This document shows, in pieces, positions 24,911 to 34,820 of a DNA stretch of 64,000 nucleotides. A program made the translations under genes and the position numbers. The notes beneath the pieces are model-generated. The model was not told the origin of the DNA. It did no database searches and saw only the letters and a list, made by a program, of their open reading frames with translations. Numbering within the stretch: the stretch's first letter is position 1; every line of letters begins with the position of its first letter. Origin of the DNA: Oceanobacillus limi (lineage in GTDB: Bacteria; Bacillota; Bacilli; Bacillales; Amphibacillaceae); contig NZ_FOHE01000017.1 of the NCBI RefSeq assembly GCF_900111445.1, positions 1-64,000 on the forward strand. The letters are read 5' to 3'.

Positions 24911-26146
24911 TCAATCTCCTTGATTTATTGGTTGTGCTTTTGCTATATCTTCTTCTACAGTTAAGTGTAAACTTAGTTTAACTTTACCACTCTCTACAGA
25001 TTCATGCAAAACTTTTTCTGAAGTAATTTCAGCATCAGGTCCCAGTTTTAATTGCAGTTCCTGTTTGGCTTGGCGAATCCCTGCTTGGACGGCTTCTTCC
25101 TTAGACCGCTCCATATCATGATATGTTTTTTCACTTAAAGTTGTTTGGATAAATCGAATCGGTAATTTCCATTTAAAAAAGTAAAATTGATTTTCATTTT
25201 CTTCCCGATGTATTGCTTCATAATCAGGCGTTCCAAATCCCCATATCGGAATTTGAAAGTCACCAAAACCGATGGAATATTTGTTTTCATGCTCACCAGT
25301 TAATAGCTCATAATTTGTTTTTAGGGGGACGGTTACTTCTGTATTATACCAAGTGTTTGCAATAATTTCCCCTTCGGATGCCACGACTATTCTATTTTCT
25401 TTTTCTTTATTTTCCTCTTCCTCCTCCTCTTCTTCCTCGTTTTGCTCAACTTCATTTAACGTACCAGATACTAAAATATCACCAGGTTCAACATAATCAT
25501 TTATTTCAACTTTAGGAAGACCTTTCGAAACGTACATATTCTTAATAACACCTTTTTTAGTCGCTACTAAATCCCTTGGTCCTTCCACATCTTTCTTTTC
25601 AACAATTGTCTTTTCCACACCTTCTAAGAAGAAGGTTGTCCCCTTTTTCTGTACACCAACCCAAAGTAATTCTGGGACATCTTCCGTTAAATTACGTTGT
25701 ATCTCACCGGGCTTGTCTAAGGTAAACGTCCATGCGCCCGGATGGACGCCATAATCTTTCAATTGTTTATCTATCTTTTCCTCAATGTCTTTCGGAACTC
25801 CTTTAATTTCCACCTTCCAAATGACATTAGAAAGCAAAAAAATGAGTAGGATACTCATTGCCATTGCAATAACAATTTCTTTCCTTCTAAAAAAACGCGA
25901 GAGAAGAAACGGAAACCCCTTCTTTTGTATAAAGGATATATGATAATCTTTTCCACGCTTAATTTCTTTTAAATGTTTTATGTCTTGTAATTTAATATTC
26001 CCACTACAAGCATGCTTATTTTTCTTTTTTATATTCCATACTGTTACTCCTTTATTCATACATTCTTGAAAAAATAATTCTGGCATATTTCCTTTTACTA
26101 ATAATGTTACATATCCGGTTATATAGGATCCCTGTATTTGTTTCAT
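24911..26146 (-). CDS. yqfD: Sporulation protein YqfD
   Basis: The 411-residue protein has an N-terminal cytoplasmic portion (residues 1-90), one membrane helix (about 91-110), then a large extracytoplasmic part. It belongs to the YqfD family expressed in the mother cell under SigE control and needed for normal spore formation. An unusual acidic run of nine consecutive glutamates lies in the loop near residue 240. It sits between yqfC and phoH and is probably cotranscribed with both. The biochemical role is unknown. Confidence 0.9.
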   Translation of the reverse strand: MKQIQGSYITGYVTLLVKGNMPELFFQECMNKGVTVWNIKKKNKHACSGNIKLQDIKHLKEIKRGKDYHISFIQKKGFPFLLSRFFRRKEIVIAMAMSILLIFLLSNVIWKVEIKGVPKDIEEKIDKQLKDYGVHPGAWTFTLDKPGEIQRNLTEDVPELLWVGVQKKGTTFFLEGVEKTIVEKKDVEGPRDLVATKKGVIKNMYVSKGLPKVEINDYVEPGDILVSGTLNEVEQNEEEEEEEEENKEKENRIVVASEGEIIANTWYNTEVTVPLKTNYELLTGEHENKYSIGFGDFQIPIWGFGTPDYEAIHREENENQFYFFKWKLPIRFIQTTLSEKTYHDMERSKEEAVQAGIRQAKQELQLKLGPDAEITSEKVLHESVESGKVKLSLHLTVEEDIAKAQPINQGD

Positions 26147-26172
26147 TTTTACCCCCCATGACTTGTGGAAAT

Positions 26173-26454
26173 TTAATTGGGAATAAATTTCACATCGGAA
26201 ATTTTTCCTTCCAATAAAATTTCTTCTGGTAGCATCATTTTAATAACAAATGATGAACCTTTAATTTGTATGTAACCTTTCGTTGTCTTCAATTTTAATT
26301 CTTCGTCCGTGAAAACAACTAACCCCTTATGATTTTCAATATATACATGCAGTTGACCAATTATCGTTATTCTAGGTAGCTCCAAGACTACATCAGAAGG
26401 AAGTGCAAAATTTTTGATTAGCCAAGGTCGTACGCGTTGATGCATTTTTTTCAC
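26173..26454 (-). CDS. yqfC: Sporulation protein YqfC
   Basis: A 93-residue protein with the conserved stretches LPSDVVLELPRITIIGQLHV and IENHKGLVVFTDEELKLKT and the C-terminal LPEEILLEGKI. It matches the YqfC family, which is encoded immediately upstream of yqfD in spore formers and transcribed in the mother cell. The start is GTG at 26452-26454 with AGGAGG eight bases upstream. Role unknown; it probably acts with YqfD. Confidence 0.92.
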   Translation of the reverse strand: MKKMHQRVRPWLIKNFALPSDVVLELPRITIIGQLHVYIENHKGLVVFTDEELKLKTTKGYIQIKGSSFVIKMMLPEEILLEGKISDVKFIPN

Positions 26455-26620
26455 GAATGCAGCCTCCTCTCACAATCATATTTATGTTACATAAGCAAAG
26501 ATAAGAACTATAAAGACAAAACTGTATATTCGATTTAGGTATGCGGTGCAATTGGTAGCGAATCCAGTTTCGAGAAATTTCCTGGAATTAGCTTATGTAA
26601 AACAAATTAATAAAAAAAGC

Positions 26621-26653
26621 CATTTATAGGTTATTTCTTATTACCCATAAATG
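26621..26653 (-). terminator. Intrinsic terminator of the yqeZ-floA-yqfB-like operon
   Basis: On the minus strand CATTTATGGG pairs with CCTATAAATG (one mismatch near the loop), followed by GGC and seven T residues. It lies 14 bases past the stop codon at 26667. Confidence 0.8.
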
Positions 26654-26666
26654 ACTTCTACTAAAT

Positions 26667-27197
26667 TTAACTTTTACGTTCTTGTATAACACTACGATAT
26701 GGCTTCCTAGCCCTCGCTGGTCCTAACACTTCCGCCATTACAACACTGTTCACTAATCCATCTCTAGATAAATTATTCTTTATCTGCTTTCGATAATTTT
26801 CAGTCTTTTTGGAAGACGGTTGTTTTTTTGGCTTTTGTAGACTTTGACCAATATGATCCGTCGTATTGGATGATAATTCATCCATTGATTGATCGATAGT
26901 TGCATTCATACGACCAGCTAATTTCTCTAATTGCTGCTGTTGCTGTTCTTCCAGTGTATGAGTTGGATTCGTCTCAGCAGTAGTGTAATCTGCTTTTGGT
27001 TGACGATTCCTTTGGATAGGACCACCCGAAGGAGTTGCGGTTGGCTTCGGATTTGTTTGTTGCCTTGTTCTTTCTGGTTGTCGTTTCTGCTGTCCACCAT
27101 CGTCTTCAGCGTTACCTCGAAAAAGTCTCATGAGTGCACCGATTACGATGACAACAAATACGATATTACTAAATAAAAAATCAAACAACGATTCCAA
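26667..27197 (-). CDS. Membrane-anchored hypothetical protein downstream of floA (YqfB-like)
   Basis: The 176-residue protein has an N-terminal membrane helix (about residues 8-24). A long low-complexity segment rich in Q, N, P, T and K (residues 30-150) follows. The conserved-looking end reads LVNSVVMAEVLGPARARKPY. This C-terminal motif recurs in small proteins encoded after floA in other Bacilli. The start is TTG at 27195-27197 with AAGGAGG eight bases upstream. It follows floA by 32 bases and probably forms an operon with yqeZ and floA, suggesting an accessory role in membrane microdomains. Function unknown. Confidence 0.7.
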   Translation of the reverse strand: MESLFDFLFSNIVFVVIVIGALMRLFRGNAEDDGGQQKRQPERTRQQTNPKPTATPSGGPIQRNRQPKADYTTAETNPTHTLEEQQQQQLEKLAGRMNATIDQSMDELSSNTTDHIGQSLQKPKKQPSSKKTENYRKQIKNNLSRDGLVNSVVMAEVLGPARARKPYRSVIQERKS

Positions 27198-27229
27198 CCA
27201 AATCCCTCCTTTCTGGTACAGTCTTCCTA

Positions 27230-28222
27230 TTACTGATCATTTTCATCGTTATCTTCTTTGGATAACTTTCCGATAGAATCGCGCATATCTGTATCTGCAT
27301 CAATATTTTGGTAATTCATATAATCCATTACACCCATTTTCCCAGAACGTAGTGCTTCGGCGAGAGCTTGAGGAACTTCTGCCTCTGCTTCTACTACTTT
27401 TGCACGCATTTCTTGGACTCGAGCAACCATTTCTTGTTCTTGGGCAACAGCCATTGCACGACGCTCTTCCGCTTTCGCTTGAGCAATATTTTTATCAGCC
27501 TCAGCTTGGTCGGTTTGTAAGATCGCACCAATGTTTTTACCAATATCAACATCTGCAATATCAATCGATAAGATCTCAAATGCAGTACCAGCATCTAATC
27601 CTTTACTTAATACGTTTTGAGATATTGAATCTGGATTTTCTAATACTTTTGCATGGGTGTCAGAGCTACCAATTGTACTTACAACTCCTTCACCAACACG
27701 TGCAATTACCGTATCTTCACCAGCACCACCGACTAAACGATCAATGTTGGCACGAACAGTAATTCTTGCTTTTGCTTTAACTTCTATTCCATCCATTGCA
27801 ATACCTGCAATAAAAGGGGTTTCGATAACTTTTGGATTAACACTCATTTGAACTGCTTCTAACACATCACGACCCGCTAAGTCGATAGCAGCTGCTCGCT
27901 CAAATGTTAATTCGATATTTGCTCGATGTGCTGCGATCAATGCATTTACGACACGATCGACATTACCACCGGCTAGGTAGTGACTTTCTAATTGAGGTGT
28001 TTGCACACCAAGCCCCGCTTTATGTGCTTTAATTAACGGATTAATTACACGATTTGGCACAACACGCCTTAAGCGCATACCAATTAGTTGGAGTATACCA
28101 ACCTTCACACCCGCAGCTAATGCACTAATCCAAAGTGCAACTGGTATGAATGTAAATAAAATTGCAACAGCAATCAATATTACCGCTATAAGAATTAACG
28201 GCATTATTCCTTGAATATCCAT
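27230..28222 (-). CDS. floA: Flotillin-like protein FloA
   Basis: The 330-residue membrane scaffold protein of the bacterial flotillin-A family (B. subtilis YqfA) has an N-terminal hydrophobic hairpin (about residues 5-50), a PHB/SPFH core, and a C-terminal helical region rich in A, E and Q ([20 protein letters not shown]) that forms coiled coils. FloA organises functional membrane microdomains and supports protein secretion, signalling and wall synthesis. It lies 57 bases after yqeZ, whose NfeD domain is its expected partner. Confidence 0.96.
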   Translation of the reverse strand: MDIQGIMPLILIAVILIAVAILFTFIPVALWISALAAGVKVGILQLIGMRLRRVVPNRVINPLIKAHKAGLGVQTPQLESHYLAGGNVDRVVNALIAAHRANIELTFERAAAIDLAGRDVLEAVQMSVNPKVIETPFIAGIAMDGIEVKAKARITVRANIDRLVGGAGEDTVIARVGEGVVSTIGSSDTHAKVLENPDSISQNVLSKGLDAGTAFEILSIDIADVDIGKNIGAILQTDQAEADKNIAQAKAEERRAMAVAQEQEMVARVQEMRAKVVEAEAEVPQALAEALRSGKMGVMDYMNYQNIDADTDMRDSIGKLSKEDNDENDQ

Positions 28223-28279
28223 GATCCATTCCTCCTATTTTTTTCTATATATATATCGGGCTCAATTGAACACCGTATA

Positions 28280-29608
28280 TTACAATTCTCTAACTACAAT
28301 TCGAACTCCTTCTACTTTCACTACTTTAATTCGTTTATTCTCACCGATGAAGGCTCCTTCTGATACAACATCAATTCGTTCGTTATCAAATATCGCTGTA
28401 CCTGCGGGTCGCAATGGAGTAACAGTAACCCCTTCTAAACCAATTAGGTCTAAGCGATTCTCTTTTGAAACATATCCCAATTCTGTAGTCGTCTGATCTT
28501 TCAATATAACATGTCGGAACACACCTTTGTCCATTCCAATTCTCCTAAACAATATGACAGAAGCAAAAATCGCCACAAGAAAAGCAATGGCAATACTCAT
28601 GGTCATATGGCTTAAATCTGCGCCTGCCATCAGTAAGGATCCAATAATTGCACCGATACCGATTAACCCCATTATACCACCAGGGACAAAAAATTCGGCA
28701 ATTATTAAGGCTATACCTAATATCAGTAACAGAATTGCCTCCATCCCAGCAAGTCCTGCAATAAAATGACCATAGAAAAATAACAGCAATGAAACTAAAC
28801 CCATTGTACCAGGTACCCCAAAGCCAGGCGAATATAATTCAACGACTAACCCAAGACTCGCTAAGGATAGTAGAATTGGTACAACCACTGGGCTGGTTAA
28901 AAATCTAGCAACACTCTCTGCGGGGGTAGTTTCCATCTCTACGATTTCGGCATTAGAGAGCCCTAATTCATGTAGTAGTTCTGTTCGGTGGGATACTATC
29001 CCTTCTGAATATTTTACTTCTACCGCTTCCTGTGGGGACAAGGTTAAGAAATCCCCTTCAGGTGCTCCATATTCTGGTAAATCAATACTATCATCAGCCA
29101 TTGCTAAAGCATACAACGGATCTCTTCCTTTTGATTCAGCAGCGCTCTCCATTTGTTTCAACCAGAATGACTGTGCCTTTTTATCTGCTGCGGTACCATC
29201 AGAGTTAATGATACCACTTGCTCCCATTCCTGAGTGAGGATTCATATATATGGTATCCGTATTTAATGCAATATAAGATCCAGCAGAGGCTGCCTGTTGA
29301 ATAATATAAGAAGATGTTGGAATGGTCAGATCTTGTAGCATCGTTGCAATATTACCCGCTGCATTAACAGCCCCACCGGGAGTATTAATTTCTAGAATGA
29401 TATGGTCTGCACCTGCTTCAGTTGCCTCTTGTATAGAACGCTTCATAAAAGCCTCTAACCCTCGTTCGACTTCATTCTCAACAGGGATTACATATACTAA
29501 TTTACCAGCTCCATCTTCAGCACTTATATTTACATTATTCTCAACTTGAAAAAAGCTAAGCAATACTAAAATTGTAATTATGTAAGTAACAAATCTTTTT
29601 CCTTTCAA
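28280..29608 (-). CDS. yqeZ: NfeD-family membrane serine protease (long form, YqeZ)
   Basis: The 442-residue protein has an N-terminal signal anchor, then a ClpP/SppA-type protease domain. Visible there are LEINTPGGAVNAAGNIA, the likely nucleophile in QAASAGSYIAL, and a lysine in ADKKAQSF. About four membrane helices follow (residues 235-370), then a C-terminal OB fold (LIGLEGVTVTPLRPAGTAIF). Long NfeD proteins cut stomatin/flotillin partners, and floA is next door. The start is TTG at 29606-29608 with GGGAGGTGG upstream. Confidence 0.92.
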   Translation of the reverse strand: MKGKRFVTYIITILVLLSFFQVENNVNISAEDGAGKLVYVIPVENEVERGLEAFMKRSIQEATEAGADHIILEINTPGGAVNAAGNIATMLQDLTIPTSSYIIQQAASAGSYIALNTDTIYMNPHSGMGASGIINSDGTAADKKAQSFWLKQMESAAESKGRDPLYALAMADDSIDLPEYGAPEGDFLTLSPQEAVEVKYSEGIVSHRTELLHELGLSNAEIVEMETTPAESVARFLTSPVVVPILLSLASLGLVVELYSPGFGVPGTMGLVSLLLFFYGHFIAGLAGMEAILLLILGIALIIAEFFVPGGIMGLIGIGAIIGSLLMAGADLSHMTMSIAIAFLVAIFASVILFRRIGMDKGVFRHVILKDQTTTELGYVSKENRLDLIGLEGVTVTPLRPAGTAIFDNERIDVVSEGAFIGENKRIKVVKVEGVRIVVREL

Positions 29609-29823
29609 ATATTGCCACCTCCCTCTTACCTAGTACATACGTCCTTATAAGATATAACGTTTCACTTTTTTTAAATACCATATAAAGTTTAACATAATGT
29701 TACAGGAGAATGTATTCTTAACTTATCTCTTTGAATTATTTAAGGGTCAAATTACAAAATTTTAACTTGATGTGATTGCTTCTCTTAGATTGATTTCTAT
29801 TCAAATCACCGGTAATAAAAAAA

Positions 29824-29844
29824 TCCTTGTCTACATGACAAGGA
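29824..29844 (-). terminator. Intrinsic terminator of rpsU-yqeY
   Basis: tccttgtc at 29824-29831 and gacaagga at 29837-29844 form a perfect 8-bp stem with a 5-base loop. On the minus strand it is followed by seven T residues, about 20 bases past the yqeY stop codon. Confidence 0.9.
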
Positions 29845-29862
29845 CTTTTTTAAAGGGGGTAA

Positions 29863-30309
29863 TTAGTTAAGGTGCTTCAATACAAATTGATTCACTTTTC
29901 CACCATCGGCCTTTCCTTTGACCTTTGGCATGATTGCACCCATTACTTTCCCCATATCTGATTTTGAAGATGCACCAGTTTCCTGAATCGTTTCTTGAAC
30001 AATTGCCTCCAACTCATCATCTGAGAGTTGTTTTGGCATATATTCTTGTAAAACATTGATTTCCGTTTCAAGTTTGTCAACGAGATCATCGCGTCCAGCT
30101 GATTTAAATTCTTGGAGGGAATCTTTTCTTTGTTTTAGTTCTCTTGATAAAACCGTCAATTCTTCGTCTTCTGAAAGATCACTTTTACCAAGTTTAATCG
30201 ATTCATTCTGTAATGAAGCTTTCACCATGCGAATAACACTTAATGTATCTTTGTCCTTATTCTTCATTGCTTGCTTCATTTCATTGTTAAGTTTTGTTAC
30301 AAGTGACAT
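29863..30309 (-). CDS. yqeY: GatB/YqeY domain-containing protein
   Basis: The 148-residue protein corresponds to the YqeY family, which resembles the tRNA-binding tail of GatB in the tRNA-dependent amidotransferase. Family motifs include [35 protein letters not shown] and [20 protein letters not shown]. Length is standard. It follows rpsU by 15 bases and shares its promoter. The precise role is not established. Confidence 0.94.
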   Translation of the reverse strand: MSLVTKLNNEMKQAMKNKDKDTLSVIRMVKASLQNESIKLGKSDLSEDEELTVLSRELKQRKDSLQEFKSAGRDDLVDKLETEINVLQEYMPKQLSDDELEAIVQETIQETGASSKSDMGKVMGAIMPKVKGKADGGKVNQFVLKHLN

Positions 30310-30324
30310 AACATTGCACCTTCT

Positions 30325-30501
30325 TTAGTATTTACGCTTTCTAGCAGCTTCTGATTTCTTTTTACGACGAACGCTAGGTTTTTCATAGTGTTCACGCTTA
30401 CGATATTCTTGTAGTGTACCACTTTTTGACACACTACGCTTAAAGCGACGAAGAGCATCCTCAAGAGACTCGTTTTTACGAACGCGAGTTGTATTTGACA
30501 T
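30325..30501 (-). CDS. rpsU: 30S ribosomal protein S21
   Basis: The 58-residue basic protein reads [20 protein letters not shown] and ends in [12 protein letters not shown], the standard S21 sequence. It is a small-subunit protein near the anti-Shine-Dalgarno end of 16S rRNA. The ATG at 30499-30501 has GGGAGGG upstream; longer in-frame starts are not conserved. It is the first gene of the rpsU-yqeY unit behind a strong promoter. Confidence 0.97.
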   Translation of the reverse strand: MSNTTRVRKNESLEDALRRFKRSVSKSGTLQEYRKREHYEKPSVRRKKKSEAARKRKY

Positions 30502-30572
30502 GCTAATTTCCCTCCCTCCGAAGCATAAAACAATTTGTACGGGCATATGTATCATCTCACATGCCTTTTTTT

Positions 30573-30600
30573 ATTATAATATATCTGAAACTAATGTCAA
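30573..30600 (-). promoter_or_regulatory. Strong SigA promoter of rpsU-yqeY
   Basis: On the minus strand a perfect TTGACA (30595-30600) and a perfect TATAAT (30573-30578) are 16 bases apart. The leader then contains GGCAT and ATGCC as possible hairpin arms before the rpsU ribosome binding site. Confidence 0.85.
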
Positions 30601-30634
30601 CTGATTATTTTAAAGTATACTAATTTCTAGCGAA

Positions 30635-31306
30635 TTAATATTCAGATGTACCTTTGTTTCCTTGGACAATATCGACCCCTGCACTAGCTCCAATACGAGT
30701 TGCGCCTGCCTCAATCATGGCCTTTGTGGTTTCTAAATCGCGAACTCCACCAGAAGCTTTCACACCCATGTTAGGTCCTACCGTCTTGCGCATTAAAGCG
30801 ATATCTTCTACGGTTGCTCCCCCACCAGAGAATCCAGTAGAAGTCTTAACATAATCTGCTCCAGCTTCTTTAGCAAGCTCACACGCACGTATTTTTTCTT
30901 CATCTGTTAGTAAAGAAGTTTCAATAATCACTTTAGTTAATGCTTTTCCATTTGCAGCATCTACAACCGCTTTAATGTCTTCTTTTACGAATTGGTCATT
31001 ACCAGACTTCAATTCACCTACATTAATTACCATATCTACCTCAGTAGCACCATCTTGAATCGTTTGTTTTGTTTCAAATGCTTTTGTTGCAGTAGATGTA
31101 GCACCTAATGGGAATCCAATAACAGTACAAACTTTTACTTCTGTATCCTTTAAACGCTCATAGCAATATGGGACCCAGTGTGGATTGACACAAACAGAGG
31201 CAAACTCATATTCGATTGCTTCCTCGACAATTTGAGTAATTTTTTCTTGCTTCGTATCCGGTTTCAATTGTGTGTGGTCAATGTATTTCGCAAGATCTTT
31301 ATTCAT
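30635..31306 (-). CDS. deoC: Deoxyribose-phosphate aldolase
   Basis: The 223-residue class I aldolase cleaves 2-deoxyribose 5-phosphate to acetaldehyde and glyceraldehyde 3-phosphate in nucleoside salvage. It has IDHTQLKP at the start, the catalytic D91 region (EVDMVINVG) and the Schiff-base lysine K153 in YVKTSTGFS. Length is normal. It stands alone between rpsU and mtaB with its own spacer, a position not occupied by deoC in B. subtilis, so it was probably placed here by rearrangement. Confidence 0.95.
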   Translation of the reverse strand: MNKDLAKYIDHTQLKPDTKQEKITQIVEEAIEYEFASVCVNPHWVPYCYERLKDTEVKVCTVIGFPLGATSTATKAFETKQTIQDGATEVDMVINVGELKSGNDQFVKEDIKAVVDAANGKALTKVIIETSLLTDEEKIRACELAKEAGADYVKTSTGFSGGGATVEDIALMRKTVGPNMGVKASGGVRDLETTKAMIEAGATRIGASAGVDIVQGNKGTSEY

Positions 31307-31637
31307 TGTTAACTTCCTTTCTCCTGAGTTGTACGTACCTCATGGATATCATAGCACTTCTACTATAAAAAATCTATATTAATTATATAAAGAACACCCT
31401 AGGAAATTGTTATATTCTTGGGAATTAATTTCGTGTGACATAACTTTTTTTGTATAAACGAGTTTGTCCAAAATAGTTTATTGATAGTGTTATATCAAGG
31501 AAAGCACGGTGATTTCCATAGCGATATTCGAAGAAAGTCATTTATTCTGATTTTTAATTAAATAATACGTACAACATAATGCCTCGTTAGTGCATATTGG
31601 GGATAAGCAATAAGAAAAACCTAGTCAAAAGAATTGA
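31307..31637. other. Intergenic region between mtaB and deoC, no gene seen
   Basis: AT-rich spacer. The right end should carry the deoC promoter; on the minus strand a TATGAT near 31345 is a possible -10 box without a clear -35. The left end carries the mtaB terminator. No reading frame with a binding site is apparent. Confidence 0.6.
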
Positions 31638-31642
31638 CTAGG
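31620..31642 (-). terminator. Intrinsic terminator of the hrcA-to-mtaB operon
   Basis: cctagtcaa at 31620-31628 and ttgactagg at 31634-31642 form a 9-bp perfect stem with a 5-base loop, followed by a T-run on the minus strand. The stem begins within the mtaB stop codon. Confidence 0.88.
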
Positions 31643-32993
31643 CATTAACTTTCACATAGGAATGTGTTGCATGATCCATTACGCGTACGAATGTACCTTC
31701 ATTAATTGGATAACCGGATTTATTAATTTTTACACGGACAATTTTTCCAATCATGTCTGGAGTCCCTTTAAACTGTACTTTTAAATAATTATCTGTATAG
31801 CCAACAAGAAGATCAGGATCATCTTGATCTGCTACACGTTCTTCTGGAATTACTTCTAATACTTCATCTTCATACCTTGATGCGTATTCTTTTGCCTGCT
31901 GATTAGACAACTCAATTAATTGATGCACACGTTCATTCTTAACATCATCTTCAACTTGATCATCCATGCGTGCGGCAGGTGTACCTGTTCTTCTTGAAAA
32001 AGGAAAAACATGAAGCTCTGAATATCCAACTTTCTTTACAAAGTTGTAGGTTTCCATAAATTCTTCATCTGTTTCACCAGGAAATCCAACAATAACGTCG
32101 GAAGTAATCGCTAAGTCAGGAAGAGCTTTGCTAATTTTTTGTACTTTTTCAAAATAATATTCTGTAGAATACTTTCTCCTCATTCGAGAGAGCACTGAAT
32201 CAGAACCTGATTGTAACGGAATATGCAAGTGACGAACGATTTTCTTCGATTGATCAAGAACTTCAATAACCTCATCCGTTATTTGACTTGCTTCAATGGA
32301 TGAAATACGAATTCGCATAAGTCCTTCCACTTTTTCTTCTAATTCTCTTAACAACATAGCAAAGTTGTAGTCATTCATATCTTCGCCGTATCCAGCAGTA
32401 TGAATACCTGTCAGCACAATCTCTTTATAGCCCGCGTCAACAAGTTTCTGGGCTTGTTGAATTACACTTTCCGGATCTCTAGAACGCAACAAACCACGTG
32501 ACCATGGAATAATACAGAATGTACAAAAGTTGTTACATCCCTCTTGTATTTTCAAAGAAGCTCTCGTACGATCGGTAAACTGTGGAACATCCATTTCCTC
32601 AAACACACGGTTTTTCATGATGTTTGAAACCCCATTAATCGGTTCACGGGTCTTTTGGTGCTCTTCTATATATTCAATCATCTTTTTACGGTTCTGTGTT
32701 CCAACAACTACATCTACTCCAGGGATTTCCATTATCTCCCCAGGAGAAGTTTGTGCATAACATCCTGTAACACATACAACGGCTTCTGGATTATTGCGAA
32801 CCGCACGTCTGATAGTTTGCCTACTTTTCTTATCTCCAGTATTGGTAACCGTACAGGTATTGATGACATAAATATCTGCATGGTGTTCAAAATCCACACG
32901 CTCAAAGCCTTGGTCTTTAAACATGTTCCAAATACCCTCTGTTTCGTAATGATTAACTTTACATCCTAATGTATGAAATGCGACAGTAGTCAC
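31638..32993 (-). CDS. mtaB: tRNA threonylcarbamoyladenosine methylthiotransferase MtaB
   Basis: The 451-residue radical SAM enzyme converts t6A to ms2t6A at position 37 of ANN-decoding tRNAs. The N-terminal UPF0004 domain has cysteines C11, C47 and C78 for one iron-sulfur cluster. The radical SAM cluster motif CNNFCTFC is at 153-160. A C-terminal TRAM domain follows (about residues 375-440). The start is GTG, overlapping the rsmE stop by one base, with GAGGTG upstream. It is the last gene of the heat-shock/translation operon, as in B. subtilis (yqeV). Confidence 0.95.
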   Translation of the reverse strand: MTTVAFHTLGCKVNHYETEGIWNMFKDQGFERVDFEHHADIYVINTCTVTNTGDKKSRQTIRRAVRNNPEAVVCVTGCYAQTSPGEIMEIPGVDVVVGTQNRKKMIEYIEEHQKTREPINGVSNIMKNRVFEEMDVPQFTDRTRASLKIQEGCNNFCTFCIIPWSRGLLRSRDPESVIQQAQKLVDAGYKEIVLTGIHTAGYGEDMNDYNFAMLLRELEEKVEGLMRIRISSIEASQITDEVIEVLDQSKKIVRHLHIPLQSGSDSVLSRMRRKYSTEYYFEKVQKISKALPDLAITSDVIVGFPGETDEEFMETYNFVKKVGYSELHVFPFSRRTGTPAARMDDQVEDDVKNERVHQLIELSNQQAKEYASRYEDEVLEVIPEERVADQDDPDLLVGYTDNYLKVQFKGTPDMIGKIVRVKINKSGYPINEGTFVRVMDHATHSYVKVNA

Positions 32994-33751
32994 TATTTAC
33001 ACCTCAATTCTTCTAAATGGTATGAAATACTTGCTAACACATATAGTGGAGCTGTTTCGGTACGTAGAATTCTAGGTCCAAGACGGACTGGTTTAAAATC
33101 ATTTTCCTTTAAAGTTTCGACCTCATGTTGTGAGAAGCCACCCTCAGGTCCAATACATACGAATACACGATCTGATTCCCGAAGTTCCTTAACGATCTCA
33201 CTAAACGAAATATAATTTACTACTTTCGCCTCTTCTTCATAAGCAAAAATCTTAACATTATACTTCGAGCTCTCCTCTATTAACTCATGAAGGCTCATTA
33301 ATTGTTGAACAGTAGGTACTTTGTTACGATGACTTTGTTCACTTGCTTCCTTAACGATCTTTGCAAATCTATCACGTTTTTTATTTTCCTTCTTTTTATC
33401 CCATTTTACTATAGATCGATCAGCCTTAAATGGGATAAAACCGGATGCTCCAAGTTCAGTCCCTTTTTGCAATACAAGCTCCAACTTATCACCCTTCGGT
33501 AACCCATGTGCTATTGTAATTTCCACAGGCATTTCAGCGTTTTCTTCTAGCCACTGTTCTACATAAGCTTGAACAACCCCAGCTTCTACATTTACTATTT
33601 TACAAATTGCTGCTTTTGTGTTTGGGTGATTACCGATAAACGTATCATTTACTTGATACCTCATGACCCTGAGAATGTGATGAGCATCTTCACCATCAAT
33701 TGTTACGAGATCATCTTCCCAGTTCTCTGCAGGTATAAAATATCTTTGCAA
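32993..33751 (-). CDS. rsmE: 16S rRNA (uracil1498-N3)-methyltransferase RsmE
   Basis: This 252-residue SPOUT-fold methyltransferase contains GLPKGDKLELVLQKGTELG, AKEASEQSHRN-type motif, IGPEGGFS and LGPRILRTETAPL, the knotted SAM-binding signatures. I chose the TTG at 33749-33751, which aligns with the family start (QRYFIP) and has AGGTGGGT upstream; a GTG at 33760 overlaps that site. Packed directly between prmA and mtaB. Confidence 0.93.
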   Translation of the reverse strand: MQRYFIPAENWEDDLVTIDGEDAHHILRVMRYQVNDTFIGNHPNTKAAICKIVNVEAGVVQAYVEQWLEENAEMPVEITIAHGLPKGDKLELVLQKGTELGASGFIPFKADRSIVKWDKKKENKKRDRFAKIVKEASEQSHRNKVPTVQQLMSLHELIEESSKYNVKIFAYEEEAKVVNYISFSEIVKELRESDRVFVCIGPEGGFSQHEVETLKENDFKPVRLGPRILRTETAPLYVLASISYHLEELRCK

Positions 33752-33760
33752 ACTACCCAC

Positions 33761-34699
33761 CTACTTTTTTTTAGCTGTAATAGACACCCAATCCTCTAGT
33801 TCATTAATTTCAACGATCTCGAATCCTTGAACCTCTAAAGCATCAATTACAGTAGTTTTCTTGTTTTGAATAATTCCTGAAGTAATAAACAACCCACCAG
33901 ATCTCAGGTTATTCCAGGCATCTGATATAAAGCGAACAATAATTTCTGCTAATATATTTGATACAATCACGTCTGCTTGAATAGCCACATTGTTCAACAA
34001 ATTATTTTGCTTAATATCAATTTGATCGTCCACCTTATTGACCTTTGCATTAACACTAGTACTCTTTACAGCTATCTCATCAAGGTCATAGGCATGTACT
34101 TTTTTAGCTCCTAGGAGAACAGATGCAATACTTAGGACACCAGACCCACACCCCACATCAATGACTGTATCATTTTTTTGAAGGTAAGCCTCCAAAGCTT
34201 GAATACTTAGGATAGTTGTCGGATGAGTTCCTGTACCAAATGCCATTCCTGGATCCAATTCAATAACTAATTCCTGATCACTACGTGGTATATAATCTTC
34301 CCATGTAGGTGTTATTGTAATCTTTTTCGATATATTAATGGGTTTGTAGTATTTTTTCCATGCCGTAGCCCAGTCCTCTTCACGAACTTCACTTAAGGTT
34401 ACTTGATTATGTCCAATGTCGAAATCAAATTCAATTAATGCATTGATAGATTGCTTAATCTCTTCAACGGTTTCAGCTAAAAAACTTGTAACAGGTAAGT
34501 AAGCTTTTAAATAAACTCCTTCTTTGGGGTAATCTTCCGAGCGGAGTTCAAATACTTCTCCAAAACTAGTGTCCCGATCAATGAACAAGTCCTTTGGATC
34601 TTCAATAACAACTCCACTTGCTCCGGCTTCATGCAATATATTTGATATGGGTTCCACAGCATCGTTCGTTGTATGAATACATATTTCTGTCCATTTCAT
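33761..34699 (-). CDS. prmA: Ribosomal protein L11 methyltransferase
   Basis: The 312-residue SAM-dependent enzyme trimethylates L11. It begins MKWTEICIHTTNDAVEPISN, followed by the substrate-recognition domain, then the catalytic domain with GTGTHPTT, motif I DVGCGSGVLSIAS and SNILAEII. The ATG at 34697-34699 aligns with family starts; upstream in-frame ATG codons would add a non-conserved 19-residue tail. It follows dnaJ after a terminator-like hairpin, so part of the dnaK operon transcripts may stop before it. Confidence 0.94.
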   Translation of the reverse strand: MKWTEICIHTTNDAVEPISNILHEAGASGVVIEDPKDLFIDRDTSFGEVFELRSEDYPKEGVYLKAYLPVTSFLAETVEEIKQSINALIEFDFDIGHNQVTLSEVREEDWATAWKKYYKPINISKKITITPTWEDYIPRSDQELVIELDPGMAFGTGTHPTTILSIQALEAYLQKNDTVIDVGCGSGVLSIASVLLGAKKVHAYDLDEIAVKSTSVNAKVNKVDDQIDIKQNNLLNNVAIQADVIVSNILAEIIVRFISDAWNNLRSGGLFITSGIIQNKKTTVIDALEVQGFEIVEINELEDWVSITAKKK

Positions 34700-34820
34700 A
34701 TCATCCACTCTTTTCCTCATGTTAGAAATGTTAGGAAACAAATCACTCATGTTCATGTCACGCTTTACGTTTCCTATGTATTTGATGGAAAAACAATAAA
34801 CCTATCTGTCAAATATGTAA

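Noticed and set aside
27352-27762. 136-codon plus-strand frame opposite floA
   Set aside because: Antisense to a well-supported conserved gene; leucine/glutamine-rich translation typical of a shadow frame.
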